Origin: Porodaedalea pini
Lineage: Eukaryota > Basidiomycota > Agaricomycetes > Hymenochaetales > Hymenochaetaceae
Reading direction: 5' to 3'
DNA length: 64,000 nucleotides
NCBI GenBank assembly: GCA_002794775.1
Contig: NBAY01000030.1
Span: 62,001 to 126,000, forward strand
Positions 1 to 11,760 of this stretch are shown here, piece after piece; position 1 is the stretch's first letter, and each line of letters starts with the position of its first letter. Position numbers and translations under genes: made by a program. The notes under the pieces were generated by a model. It made no database searches. It saw only the letters and a program-made list of their open reading frames with translations, and was not told the origin of the DNA.

Positions 1-1104
1 CTGAGAGGATCAGGATGTCATCAAGGTAGATGATGATCAGGTTCACATAGATCAGGTCCTTGAAGATGTGGTTTACGAATGCCTGGAACGTTGCCGGCAC
101 ATTGCAAAGACCAAAAAACATCACCATCAGTTCGAAGAGACCCATGTTCATGCGGAATGCTGCCTTCCATTTGTCACCTTCACAGATCTGGACATTGTAG
201 TACCCGCAATGAAGGTCAAGTTTGGTGATGAACTTTGCCTTCTTGACCTTGTCGATGAGCTCATCGATGAGGGGGAGAGGATATTTATTCTTGATTGTAC
301 CCTCATTGAGTTTCCGGTAATCCTGAATTGGGTGTAGGGACTTGTCGGCCTTCTTGATGAAGAAGAAGGGTGATACCATCGGTGAGATCGACTTTTGTAT
401 GCTGCCCAACTTCAAATTCTCCTTGAGGAAATCCTTCAGTGACTGTTGTTCTGTTGGTGTCAATGGATAGATCTTACAGTCACTGGGCTTGAAGTTGGGT
501 TTCAGGTTGATGACGTGGTCCCATGGTCAGTGTTCTGGCAACTTCTCAAATCCCTTCTCTGAGAAAATGTTGGTGTGGTCGTTGAGATATGTGGGCCAGG
601 ATGCCTTGTCCATTCGCACTTCTCTCACCCTCCTTATCTCTTCCACTGCCCCCTTCTTGATTGCACATTCCTCTGGACAGCGGGCAAATTCAATCGAACC
701 CGTCTTCCAGTCAACCTCTGGGTTGTGGTGTTGAAGCCAGTTGTAGCCAAGGAAGATGTTTGATGATGCCAGGGATGTCACTGCAAGGACGATCTGTTCC
801 TTGTGATGTCCAACTATTAGCTCAATGTCAACATATTCCTTGATCAGGCCAGCCTCGTTATGTGTGCCATCAGCATTGAGCACTGCAAGAGGCCTGATAT
901 AGTGCTTGGTCTCCAACCTGTACCGTTCGACGAATCCTATGTCAATACATGATCTCGTGCACCCTGAATCCACAAGGGCATGTGCATCCACCTCTCTCAT
1001 CTCACCTGCTACGTTGTGTCTGATGTTCAGGAGGAGGTCCAGCTGGCGTCCACCAGTTCCCCTCATGAACAACTGTTCATACACTTCATCCTTGTTCACA
1101 CTGG
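1..1104 (-). pseudogene. A' pol fragment: retropepsin and reverse transcriptase
   Basis: On the minus strand this encodes the start of Pol: an aspartic protease with the active-site motif LVDSGCT, then a linker and a reverse transcriptase with FITKLDL and the polymerase box ending YLDDILILS near position 10. The reading frame is open except for a TGA at about 525 just after KLPEH, where element A has a Cys codon; past it the same frame continues to the window edge. It directly follows the S1 insertion, which separates it from its gag. RNase H, integrase and chromodomain would lie outside the window. Role in a live element: polyprotein processing and reverse transcription of the transposon RNA. 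Non-functional as seen. Confidence 0.85.
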
Positions 1105-1813
1105 TGTAGAGCTGTGCTGATCATCCCATCACTGCCGACCACTCCAGAAGCACTCAAGAACTGGTTCCGACATGTATCACTCAGTACTGGACTGAATCCG
1201 ATCGGTCCGGTTTTGAATCAGAACCTCGTGATCACATCAGCAACATGTTCTGGGACCTCCAAAAGCATACCAGAACGTACCAGAGATCTTATCTGGACGA
1301 CTAGGGATGCGGTCACATGGAGCATACAGCCAAGATGCGTACCAGACTGCTGTCCGATGACAGGAGCCATGTACTGATTGAACGATCTGAGTTCTGGTGG
1401 AGCACCGGTATGGTCGGACGCGATGCGGACATTTTTCTTCATTATGATTTATGTTTTTCCTATATTCTTCTGATTTCTATGCTCTCTATGTGCACCTCTA
1501 TGACCTATGACATTTCCTTTCGACTTCTCTATGTTTCAACTGATATGCACATTATGCCCGTATGGAAATTATTAACTGTAGATAGATCTTTGGACTTAGT
1601 ATAAATATGCACCTCATGTCGTAGGTAGAGGACAAGTCAGTTCTACCGCAGAGTCTCCCTCAGATAGGGTAACTTGAGTGTGACTCATCTTAGCTCTTGT
1701 AAACCTCGTAGTCATTCCGTCTTCGTCTTAGCATCCCACCTCTCAAAACCGTCTCTCGTCTCTTACTCCGTAACTCAAACCTCGTCGCTCGTAGTGATCA
1801 CATCGTACCAGTG

Positions 1814-2182
1814 TGTCAGGACTTGAACCTTTCCTTTCCTTTATTTTCCTTTTATCATTCCCACACTTCCTCCACATGACCTTCATTCATTCCATTCTGT
1901 TCGTTTATGTAACTTTAGATAATATAGTCTCACGGTCGCTGCTATATAAGGTCTCAGGAATCGCATGAACTCCCTGTTCTGCTTTTCCTCTTACCTCCGC
2001 GACGACCTAGGTGAGACTCATTCCCCTTGTATTAGTTTAGACTTGTATTAATCCTCTTACCTCCGCGACAACCTAGCCTGAGTATAGTGTGCCCTGAGTC
2101 CCCGCTCGAGTACAGCATGTCCCAGATGACAGTCAGCCGAGGCCTGCCCAGTCTGAGTCATCTCCCGGACTCCCGCCTAACA
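1814..2182 (+). repeat. 5' LTR of element A
   Basis: Begins TGTCAGGACT and ends CCGCCTAACA. Contains a TATA box TATATAA at 1943-1949 and the predicted transcript start about 33 bp downstream at GTTCTGCTTTT (1976-1986). A segment TTACCTCCGCGAC with following CCTAG occurs twice, about 65 bp apart. The same family gives solo LTRs at 38076-38499 and, inverted, 43319-43804, which are longer because they keep an internal CT-rich stretch lost here. Confidence 0.95.
1943..1986 (+). promoter_or_regulatory. Predicted LTR promoter and transcript start of element A
   Basis: TATATAA at 1943-1949 followed at 1976 by GTTCTGCTTTT. The spacing of about 33 bp fits a polymerase II start, and these 11 bases are complementary to the primer site at 2184-2194, which independently supports 1976 as the RNA 5' end under a self-priming model. 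Confidence 0.6.
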
Positions 2183-2183
2183 T

Positions 2184-2194
2184 AAAAGCAGAAC
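2184..2194 (+). promoter_or_regulatory. Self-primer binding site of element A
   Basis: AAAAGCAGAAC begins two bases after the 5' LTR. It is the exact reverse complement of GTTCTGCTTTT at 1976-1986, the predicted first 11 bases of the element RNA. This is the arrangement known from Tf1 of fission yeast, where the RNA 5' end folds back to prime minus-strand synthesis instead of a tRNA. I see it; the mechanism is inferred. Confidence 0.65.
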
Positions 2195-2721
2195 CCCACC
2201 CGGGCTCATCCCCAGCATACGTTGTCGCTGTCGACTTGCCTTCACTCAGTCTAGAGGAGCACTCCCCTCGACGGACTTGAAGTGTAAATCCCCTAAACGA
2301 CAACCCTCAACCCTGCCCGGACATTTTCGGATGTTCGTGTATTACATAAACCTCGCAACCGACTTTTCCCGACCCTGGCTCTCCGCATCTCCCTTTGGTG
2401 GAGGAGCCACTTAACTTGGATGTGGGTGATGTTATGTGTACAGTCATCGACATCGTTGTCGATTGTTATCACTGTCGCCTCCTTCCGTCTCATTATCAAT
2501 TTCGCTGACGAACCCGTTCAACATTGGCGTAACCCCAGATCGAACGTGCAACTGATCCCTGTCCCTCCACCATTGTCAAGATAGATCTCACCGATGAACA
2601 GCAATGGGCCCTCCCTGCATCAGCCCGTCGGGATCCAGACCGACCAAGTTACGTCGCGACCAACAACAGCAACGTTACATACGACATCTGGTGGAGTGAT
2701 ATCTGGCGTAGCTGGTATTCG

Positions 2722-3975
2722 ATGAACAAAGAAGGAAGGAGAGCTAAGTGGCCCCCAGCCGTCCCATCGTCACCTGCACCGTCAACGTCCACCGTCAACT
2801 TACCACCGACTCCAGGACCCTACCGCGAGACTCGGAGAGATCTTTCACCACCAACCCCTCCTGAACCTTCGACGCCTATGCCCAAACCTGCAATGTCAGC
2901 AGGAGGTTTCAGTCAGCAGCAGATGGAGCAGATCGCGGCCATCATCGCGAATGCCTTTGCCCATCAGGCGAACAACGCCCTGGCACCAGTCGCGGCAGCT
3001 AATCCCCCGACCCCCAACATCAACGTCGCCCGGCCATGTGAATTCACTGGCAGCGACGACTATCTAGACTTCAAATGTGAGGTCCTCCTCTTCGTCTCCG
3101 CAAACCTGAATCGATACCCCACGTCGGAAAGTAAAATCTATGTGGCTCTCTCCTACCTAAAGGGTGGCAATGCGGCAATGTGGGCGCAAAACTATGTGGA
3201 GGAGTCGACGACAGCAGGCATCGTAACCTTCACTGACAGTTGGACAAGGTTCCAAGAGTGCCTAGATGCCTCATTTGATGACCCGAACCGGAAGGAAAAA
3301 GCGTTAGCGGAATTCCGAACCAAGGTTCAGAAGGACCTCACCGCCGACGAATTCTTCCAGAAGCTTGACGTTGTCATCACAAGAGCAGGATTGACGGACG
3401 ACAGCATTATCTGTGACTGCCTGAAGCATGCGATGAACATTGAGGTGGTCCACAGAGTACTGAGGTCAACGCTGGTCCCAACAACATATGACGCCTGGAA
3501 GAAGAAGGCCATCAAGATCGATCGGGGTGAACAGCAGATCCGTGCAATCCAGCGAGGTCGCACGTTTCCACTTCCACCATGCCAGCCTCAGTAGCAGGCA
3601 CCCCCAGCTCACCGTCCGATCACGACCCCCCACGTTGACAAACGCGACGCAACTGGCATCACCTTCGGAGGGGCTGGCCAGCCAATGGACATCTCAATGA
3701 ATGAGGCACAATGGCAACGGGCGTGCTGGATCTGTGGCAAGCTCGGTCATTTCAAGGACGCATGCCCGCAGGGGAAGACGATCGTGCAGCATATGCTGCA
3801 GATGATGGCGCCCGGCGAACGTCGCCTCCTCACCGATGAGCTAGGAGCAATGAAGGAGTCGGCCTTTGAGGAAGTCATAGACACTCAAAAGATGACGGTG
3901 GAGGACTATGTGGAGGAAGAAGGCAATGACGAAGAGGTCATCGACTCGCAGGATTTTGCGAGTGGTCAGGTGTAG
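2722..3975 (+). pseudogene. Element A gag (one nonsense codon)
   Basis: Gag forms the virus-like particle and binds RNA. The frame starting at ATG 2722 encodes a Pro-rich N-terminus, then the fungal gypsy capsid region (about residues 95-270, with the ALSYLKGGNAAMWAQNY motif), and a CCHC zinc knuckle CWICGKLGHFKDAC near 3729-3770, followed by an acidic tail ending at TAG 3973. A TAG at 3592-3594 interrupts it between capsid and knuckle; the frame is unchanged on both sides. The pol frame follows in -1 relative to gag, as in element B. The leader 2195-2721 shows no gene of its own, though an upstream extension of gag cannot be excluded. Confidence 0.9.
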
Positions 3976-3995
3976 CCACCGGGGCGACTGACTGA

Positions 3996-6900
3996 GAAGA
4001 ACAAGGGGCCTCGTATCCAGACTCAATAAAATATAACCAACCATCTGTACAATACATAGATGCAAACGACGTCGATGGTTTTTCCGATTACAAAGTCCCC
4101 ACCGGTGTGAACAAAGAGAACAAGTACGAACAGCTGTTCGTGAGGGGAACTGGCGGACGCCAGCTGGACCTCCTCCTGAACGTCAGATACAACGTGGAGA
4201 GTGAAGCGAAAGAGGTGGATGCACATGCCCTTGTGGATTTGGGGTGTATGGGATCGTGCATTGACGTGAGGTTCATTGAACGGTATGGGTTGGAGACCAA
4301 ATGTTACATCAGACCCCTCATGGTGCTCAATGCGGATGGCACGCACAACGAGGCTGGTTTGATTGAGAAATATGTTGACGTCGAGCTGATAATTGGACAC
4401 CACAAGGAAAGAATTGTCCTTGCGGTAACATCCCTGGCATCGTCAAACATCTTCCTCGGCTATGACTGGCTTTGACGACATAACCTGGAGGTTGACTGGA
4501 AAGCGGGTTTAATTGAATTCACCTGTTGCCCAGAAGAGTGCACAATCGAAAAGGAGGCTGTGGAAGAAATGAGGAGGGTGAGAGAAGTGCGAATGGACAA
4601 GGCGTCCTGGCCCGCATATCTCAACGACTACGCCAACGTCTTCTTGGAGAAAGGATTCGAGAAGCTACCGGAACACTGCCCCTGGGACCACATCATCGAC
4701 CTGAAGCCTGACTTCAAGCCTAGCGACTGCAAGATCTATCCGTTGATGCTGACGGAACAACAGTCACCAAAGGACTTCCTTGAAGAGAACCTGAAGTCGG
4801 GCCGTATACGAAAATCGATCTCACTGATGGCGTTGCCTTTCTTCTTCATCAAGAAGGCCGACAAATCCCTATGCCCAATACAGGACTACCGGAAGCTTAA
4901 TGAGGGAACAATCAAGAACAAGTACCCTCTCCCCCTCATTGACAAACTTGTTGACAAGGTCAAGAAGGTGAAGTTCATCACCAAACTTGACCTCCGATGG
5001 GGATACTACAACGTCCGGATCCGTGAAGGCGACGAGTGGAAGGCAGCTTTTCGCACGAATATGGGTCTCTTCAAGCCGACAGTCATGTTCTTTGGTCTTT
5101 GCAATGCACCGGCGACGTTCCAGGCCTTTGTCAACCACATCTTCAAGGGACTAATCTACGATAACTTGATCATCGTCTACCTCGACGACATCCTCATCCT
5201 CTCACAAATTCTTGAGGAACATATCAAGACGTCGAGGTGTGTTCTTCAGATCTTGCGAGAAAACGGTCTGTACCTGAAGCCAGAGAAGTGTGAGTTTGAT
5301 GCCAAGGTCGTAAAATACCTCGGCCACATTGTCGGTAATGGTGAGATCAAGGCTGACCTGGCGAAGATGGAAGCGATCGCAGACTGGCCAGTCCCACAAA
5401 ACCTCAAGCAGCTGCAACAATTTCTCGGCATGGGCAACTGGCTACAATGGTTCATCAAGGACTACAGCAAGTTGGTCCATCCGCTAACGTCGCTAACAGG
5501 CAAGAAGGACTGGGTATGGGAGACCGAACAGCAAGAAGTGTTCGAGGAGTTGAGACGACGTCTCTGCTCACCTCCAGTCCTGGCCATCGTGAACGATGAG
5601 GGCCCTTTCCGCATTGAGGCAGACTCATCAAACTTCACGCTTGGAGGTGTGTTGTTGCAAAAGCAGGAGGGCAAGTGGAGGGTAGTCACCTACAGGTCTG
5701 AAGCGCTCCTACCAGCAGAACAAAACTACGAGATCTACGACAAGGAGATGCTCGCAATCGTTTCGGCACTCAAAGAGTGGAGACAGTACCTTCTTGGCAC
5801 CCGTCACCCTATTGAGATCTGGTCTGATCACGCCAACCTCACCTAATTCAGGTCAGCGCAAAAGCTGAGCTATCGACAAGCTCACTGGCAGACAGAACTC
5901 GAGGAATTTGACTTCCACCTCGAGCACAAGTTGGGTAAGATGATGGGCAAAGCAGACTTACTGTCGCGTAAGACCGGCTATGATGAAGGGAAGGATGATA
6001 ACGACAGCATCCTGTTCATCAAGGAGAAGTGGCTGAATCATGGAGTGGTGAGGACATCACATGACAAGGTGTTGGAACGAGTGGGTGAAGCGCAGAGGGC
6101 ACAGAACGAGTCGGAGAGGCCGACAGGAATGACAAAGGTCGACGGTTTGTGGTGGATGAAGGGCAAGGTATATGTCCCGTCGACGATCAAGGAATCGGTG
6201 TTATGGGAGTGTCACGACTCAGTATTGGCTGGGCATCCAGGAGCGTCAAAGACGGTAGAACTTGTCCGTTGAGACTTCTGGTGGGTGTCGATATTCTCCA
6301 ACATCCGAGCATACGTCCGAGGATGTGATCGCTGTCAGCAAACAAAGGCTCTGAGAGCGTCGAGGTCGAGACCACTCCATCTGAATACGGTCCCTGAAGC
6401 CCCTTGGGAAATTGTCATGGTCGACCTCGTCAGAGAGCTTCCAGAATCGAAGGGACACAACACAATTTGCATCTTCATAGATAGATTCTCAAAGCAGATG
6501 CATGCGATTCTGACGACGACGAAGCTGTCAGCAGAAGGCATGGCTCAGTTGTACCGCAACCACGTCTTCCACCTCCACGGCCTACCCAAGAAGATTATCC
6601 ATGACCATGGCATGCAGTTCGACGTGTCGATGATGAAGGAACTATACAAACTCCTGCACATCAAAGGCAACCCATCGACAGCATATCACCCACAAACAGA
6701 TGGTCAGATGGAACGCGTTAACCAAGAGCTCGAACAGTACCTTAGGCTCTTTGTTAACCATTGGCAATTGGACTGGAAGGACTGGCTCCCTCTCACAGAG
6801 TTTGCATACAACAACCGCAAACACTCAGCAACAAAGATGTCTCCCTTCTATGCAAACACAGGACGTCATCCTCTGAGCTTCGACACGACACAGACTTCAT

Positions 6901-7570
6901 CCACTAACATGTCAGCAGAAGAATTTGCAAAACACATCAAGGAGACTCATCGCGTTGTGAAGGACAACCTGGTCAAGGCAGCTGATGACATGAGGTGCTA
7001 CCATGACCGGACAGCGGGGGTATCAGTGGAGTACCAGACCAGCAACAAGGTCTTCCTGGATGGTTGGAACATCAGCACAGACGTGCCGACAAAGAAGCTA
7101 GCAGACAAGTGGTACGGACCCTTCGAAATTGTCAACAAGGTGGGCACGAACGCGTACAAGCTCAAACTCCCCAAGCGATGGAAGACAGTCCACCCCGTCT
7201 TCAACGAAGCCCTGTTGAAACCCGCCATTGAACCATCCTTTGAAAGCCAGAAACAACCTCCACCGCCACCACCCGACATTGTTGACAACAAGGAGGAATA
7301 CAAGGTTCAGGAAGTTATCGACTCACGTCTGCACTGAGGAAAGCTACAGTACCTCGTCAAGTGGGTCAGATACAATGAACCGACTTGGCAGCCGGAGACA
7401 GACTTCGGCAAGAATGCAAAGGAGGCAATCGCAGAGTTCTACCAGAAACACCCTGGTGCTCCTCGAAAACTCAACATTCCTTGCCAACGACTCCGTCCAC
7501 TCTTTGTAGACACCGAGCCAGACGACCACAATCTTGGTTGGTCGGGACGCCCAACCTTGAGGGGGGGGTA
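3996..7570 (+). pseudogene. Element A pol: protease, RT, RNase H, integrase, chromodomain (several stops)
   Basis: One frame can be followed from 3996 to TAA 7568. In order: retropepsin (LVDLGCM, active-site Ser changed to Leu), reverse transcriptase with YLDD at 5178-5189, RNase H (IEADSS, YDKEM, WSDH), integrase with an HHCC zinc motif and a DDE core (VDLV, HDHGMQF, MERVNQE), and a C-terminal chromodomain (GKLQYLVKW). Internal stops lie at 4473 (TGA), 5844 (TAA), 6270 (TGA) and 7335 (TGA); the one at 7335 falls inside the chromodomain where element B has an Arg. An additional TGA at 3993 lies just upstream of the open stretch. The protein family and order are certain; activity is excluded. 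Confidence 0.92.
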
Positions 7571-7571
7571 A
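7559..7571 (+). promoter_or_regulatory. Polypurine tract of element A
   Basis: GAGGGGGGGGTAA immediately before the 3' LTR start at 7572; the expected primer for plus-strand DNA synthesis of an LTR element. It overlaps the end of pol. Confidence 0.8.
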
Positions 7572-7940
7572 TGTCAGGACTCGAACCTTTCCTTTCCTTT
7601 ATTTTCCTTTTATCATTCCCACACTTCCTCCACATGACCTTCATTCGTTCCATTCCATTTGTTTATGTAACTTTAGATAATATAGTCTCACGGTCGCCGC
7701 TATATAAGGTCTCAGGAATCGCATGAACTCCCTGTTCTGCTTTTCCTCTTACCTCCACGACGACCTAGGTGAGACTCGTTCCCCTTGTATTAGTTTAGAC
7801 TTGTATTAATCCTCTTACCTCTGCGATGACCTAGCCTGAGTATAGCGTGCCCCGAGTCCCCGCTCGAGTACAGCATGTCCCAGACAACAGTCAGTCGAGG
7901 CCTGCCCAGTCCGAGTCCTCTCCTGGACTCCCGCCTAACA
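7572..7940 (+). repeat. 3' LTR of element A
   Basis: 369 bp, TGTCAGGACT to CCGCCTAACA, the same length as the 5' LTR with about 19 base differences and no indel by eye. TATA box and GTTCTGCTTTT are conserved. Confidence 0.95.
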
Positions 7941-8170
7941 CGGTGTTGATTACCCATGCATACTGACTCCGTACTGGTCAAGTACAGACCCGACAGGAGT
8001 TCCCGACCTTAGTTCTCAATATCAACACATACCGGTGCATACCGAAGCGTACCGACACGTACTGGTACGTCGAGTGATCTCATTGCAGTCAACCTCTAAC
8101 CTCCCAGAGCAACGCGATCATGTCCCCAAAAGGACCGCTGATCCCAGACACCCCTAAGTCAGGATCTACA

Positions 8171-8719
8171 CCAGTGGGGGTCTCGTATTCAGAAAAGTCA
8201 TTGACACCGTTTGCATCTAAGTAATGTACAGGCGGTTGACTATATTTTAGCGAATACGGAATCGAAACCCCTTGAATTTCTTGGTCAGTCGCCCCGATGG
8301 CTATGCCTGACCACTCGCAAAATCCTGCGAATCAACGACCTCTTTGTCATCACCATCCTCCTCCATGTAATCCTCCACTGTCGATCTCTGAGTGTCTATG
8401 ACTTCCTCAAATGCCAATTCCTTCATTGTGCCCAGTTCATCGGTGAGGAGGCGATGTTCGCCTGGTGCCATCATCTGCAGCATGTGCTGCACGATTGTCT
8501 TCCCCTGTGGGCACTTGTCCTTAAAGTGACCCAGCTGGCCACAGATCCAGCATGCCCATCATCATTGTGCCTCGTTCATCGAGACGTCCATTGGCTGGCC
8601 AGTGCCCCTGAAGGTGACACTGGTCGCATTGCGCTTATTGACATGGGGAGCTGCAATCAGGTGGTGAGCCAGCAGTGCCTGCTGTTGTTCATCAGGAAAG
8701 TGGAAGTATCTTTACAGCT
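8171..8719 (-). pseudogene. A' gag C-terminal fragment with zinc knuckle
   Basis: Read on the minus strand, 8719 to 8171 matches the end of element A gag: the knuckle CWICGQLGHFKDKC, then HMLQMMAPGEHRLLTDEL and an acidic tail ending SQDFASGQA. Two adjacent stops precede the knuckle. The capsid part is at 12951-13960 on the far side of the inserted DNA, and pol resumes at 1104 across S1. Confidence 0.85.
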
Positions 8720-8726
8720 CTTTACA

Positions 8727-8960
8727 CTGCTATACACTGCTATATAGTGACCATAGTTCTGTAAAGCTCCATAGTACTCTATGATTACCCCCCCACTATG
8801 CAGCTCTGTAAAGCAACATATAGTTCAGAGCTCTCTATAGCTCCCCATAGTGCATATTTTCATATCTATATAGTAATGTATAGTAGAGTATAGCTTCATA
8901 TTCCATAGCAGTATAGTGTTCAGTAGTGTTCTATAGCTGGGAATAGCTGGGAAAAGGCTG
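8727..8960. repeat. CTATA/TATAG-rich terminal region of the insert
   Basis: Many short motifs such as GCTATATAGTG, CTATAGCTCC and CATATAGTTC, in both orientations, without a fixed period. No coding potential. Followed to about 9160 by unique non-coding sequence. Confidence 0.6.
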
Positions 8961-9179
8961 TAGCTCTGTAGTAATAAAGCAGCACATAGTTGCTTAAAGC
9001 TGCACTAGCAGCAGGTAGTAACACCTGCTAGGGTAGCTTACACATTTGTTTAGATAGCGGGCAGATTGCAAAATTTATATATTATCATATGCAAAATACA
9101 TTGGATATCTACTACCCTAGTGGTATAGCACTGCCAACTGCCTACTCATCTCCCTGACTTGTCCATGACCTCTGCTACA

Positions 9180-10300
9180 CAAATAATTTGCCACCGTTCA
9201 GACCCATACCCTGCAGATCATCCAGGTCTTCGACCACATGTTGAACATCTCTGGCCGCAAGAAGTTTTGGCCAAGGCAATGCAACGTCGCAGCTTGGATG
9301 CCACGACTGGTCGTTGGAATGAAGCCTTCCACGGTCGTCATGTACAGACCACTGGCAAACTTCTCCTTCTTGGACTTGACGCCGGGGATGACGGATACAG
9401 TGAGCAGCTCCTCGTACACGCGATGATATAAGTCAAGAATTTCCCGTACTTCAGTATCGGCCTCTTTCTTCATGAGATGAGCAGTGTGACCTTCCTGCCA
9501 TAGGAATTTGCACGCACAGAGGAACGGCTGGGGGCTCTTGAACTCCCAGCGCACAACACTGTTCCACTGGTTGAGGTTCAGGGGCAGATCACGATAGCTC
9601 TTGATCCATTTGGCGTAGTAGGGATACATGGCCGTTTCCGAGGTCAGATGGATTGCTATGGGCTCCGCAAGCTCAGAGCTCCCTCTCAGGACGTAGATGT
9701 CAACATCGAGTCAGAAATCGAAAAATTTGAACACGTACGCCCTGGTCACCCATGACACTTCTGGAGAAAAGTCCTCAATGTTGTCCCTTTCACACTCGAG
9801 GACCTTTTGAAATACAAACACCAGGAAGTAAGCATTCTGTACACCCAAATATTTGATTCTTGCATTGAACCATTCTGTGGCGAGTAAGAACCTGAGATGC
9901 ACAGTCTTGTCTTTTTAAATACCTTGGACTGCTCCCCAGATGCTGTATGACCATGGCTTAAGAATGTAGCATCTACTAACGCTATAAGTCGTACATGTTG
10001 GCCTTGATCAGCAGCTATAATACTTGTCAGCACAAAGTGAGGGATTATAGAACAATCTGCACACCTTCGTAGTCCAACCCAGAAAGTCGATCTCTTTCTT
10101 CGCGCCAATAGCAATCTTCACCGCACCGCCAATTCTCGCTTTTTGTTGACTTTTCCTGGGCGGTGATTGCAGACGTGGGTGCCGCAGGAGCCGCTGCATC
10201 AGTCTTGAGTTCCACAAAATCTACTTCGTGAAGCTTGGTCTTCCCGGTTTTGAGAATGCGCAAGTGTGAAGCAATGTCGGCATGACATCGTCCCATTGGT
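9180..10300 (-). pseudogene. Prolyl-tRNA synthetase fragment, second tandem copy
   Basis: Minus-strand translation gives segments of the class II catalytic domain of eukaryotic ProRS: AIGAKKEIDF near 10120, FLLATEWFNARIKYLG and ENIEDFSPEV-like text near 9750-9890, then [29 protein letters not shown] and [15 protein letters not shown] down to about 9200. The normal product charges tRNA-Pro in the cytosol. Frame breaks and stops separate the segments. A 50-bp GT-AG intron is still present at 10015-10064. It stops near 9180 at a point where the neighbouring copy continues. Confidence 0.85.
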
Positions 10301-11760
10301 CACGACGCGCAGGCGAGACATGTACAATGCCTTCACGTGCTTGAACATCTGCTGTTGGATAGTCTTGAGATGTGCAGACAAACTGAGGAATAAGGAATAA
10401 TTGTATTTTCACACCTTCTGTTCCCAGTCGATGAACTTGTAGCCAGGAGTGTAGCCGTCCCATACATCTGCCTCCGCATGGATACTGGCTTTCCTGAGCA
10501 TCTTCGCGAGCTCCTCACAGTGGTTGTATAGCTCCTACTCATTAGTGTGCATGGCAATACTGCAGGGGACAACAATTGCTTGGACACGAGCGACACATGA
10601 TGGAGAACAAGACCCTGGTTGTCGCCGCGAATCATGACTATGAATCTGTTCGTGCACGTGCTAAGGCCCCATGAGTTCTACCACGCAAATAATTTGCCAC
10701 CGTTCAGACCCATACCCTGCAGATCGTCCAGGTCTTTGGCCACATGTTGAACATCTCTGGCCATGAGAAGCTTGGCCAAGGCAATGTGACGTCGCAGCTT
10801 GGATGCCACGGCTGGTCGTCAGAGTGAAGCCTTCCACAGTCATCGTGTGAAGACCACCGGCAAACTTCTCCCTCTCGGACTTGACGCCTGGGATGACGGG
10901 TACAGTGAGCAGCTCCTCGCACACACGACAATATAAGTCAAGAATTTCCTGTACTTCAGTATCAGCCTCTTTCTTCATGAGATGAGCAGTGTGACCTTCC
11001 AACACTGTTCCACTGGTTGAGGTTCAGGGGCAGATCACGATAGCTCTTGATCCATTTGGCGTAGTAGGGATACAAGGCCGTTTCTGAGGTCAGATGGATT
11101 GCTATGGGCTCCGCAAGCTTGGAGCTCCCTCTGAAGATGCATGTCAACATCAAGCGGAAATCAAAAAGTTCAAACGTGTACACCCTGGTTACCCACACCA
11201 CTGCCGGAGAAAAGTCTTCAATGTGGTCCTTGTCACGCTCGATCACCTTTTGAGAGACGAATGTGGGGAAGTAAGCATTCTCTACACCCATCTCCCTGAC
11301 TCTCACGCTGAACCATTCTGTGTCGAGTAAGAACCTGATATACAGATGCCTGTTTTTTTAAATACCTTGGATTGCTTCCCAGATGCTGTATGACCAGGGC
11401 TTAAGAATATAGCATCCACTAACACTGTAGTAGTCTAGCATATCGACCTTGATCAGTGCCTATAATACTTGTCAGCACAAAGTGAGGGATTATAGAACAA
11501 TCTGCACACCTTCGTAGTCCAACCCAGAAAGTCGATCTCTTTCTTCGCGCCAATAGCAATCTTCACCACACCGTCGATCCTCGCTTTTCATTGCCTTTTC
11601 CGGGGTGGCAATTGCAGACATAGGTGCAGCAGGTGCCGCAGCATCGGTCTTGAGTTCCACAAGATCTAAAGCTTGGTCTCTCTGGTTTCGAGAGCACGCA
11701 AGTATGAAGCAATGTCGATTCCAGAGAGGAAGACAGTAGAATGGGAGGCGACCGTGATGG
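10301..11760 (-). pseudogene. Prolyl-tRNA synthetase fragment, first tandem copy
   Basis: Reading down the minus strand: an Ala-rich linker, IGAKKEIDF-like text, the same 50-bp intron (11460-11509), YILKPWSYSIWE near 11390, VRVREMGVENAYFPTFVSQ near 11290, [19 protein letters not shown] near 11080, [16 protein letters not shown] near 10990, and MIRGDNQGLVL near 10620, which leads into the anticodon-binding domain. So this copy extends further toward the C-terminus than the one at 9180-10300. Frameshifts and a deletion within the FLWQEGH region make it a pseudogene. Intron retention points to DNA-level capture, not a retrocopy. Confidence 0.88.

Larger units (their letters stand above)
1814..7940 (+). 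mobile_element. Chromovirus A (Ty3/gypsy), full length but decayed
   Basis: Two 369-bp LTRs (1814-2182, 7572-7940) bracket gag and pol in the order gag, protease, RT, RNase H, integrase, chromodomain, which defines a Ty3/gypsy chromovirus. Flanking pentamers are CAGTG (1809-1813) and CGGTG (7941-7945), a target duplication with one transition. By eye the two LTRs differ at about 19 of 369 positions, almost all transitions, so the insertion is not recent. Gag has one and pol several in-frame stops, several of the type CGA to TGA, so this copy cannot make its proteins. It is inserted in S1, which is inside A'. Confidence 0.95.
1105..8170 (+). repeat. Solo-LTR-like element S1, split by element A
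   Basis: Removing element A joins 1105-1813 to 7946-8170, about 934 bp that starts TGTAGAG and ends GATCTACA, the TG...CA inverted ends of an LTR. It sits in A' at a place where element A reads CACCGGTG; the flanks here are CTGG (1101-1104) and CCAG (8171-8174), which both derive from a CCGG duplication by one transition each. A TATA-like box (TATAAATA) is near 1600. No ORF of note. A solo LTR of an unseen family is the simplest reading; a non-autonomous element with TG..CA ends is the alternative. Confidence 0.6.

Noticed and set aside
1096..8178. Apparent 12-bp inverted ends CACTGGTGTAGA / TCTACACCAGTG suggesting a DNA transposon.
   Set aside because: The outer bases are native A' sequence around a CCGG site; TG..CA ends with a decayed CCGG duplication explain it better.
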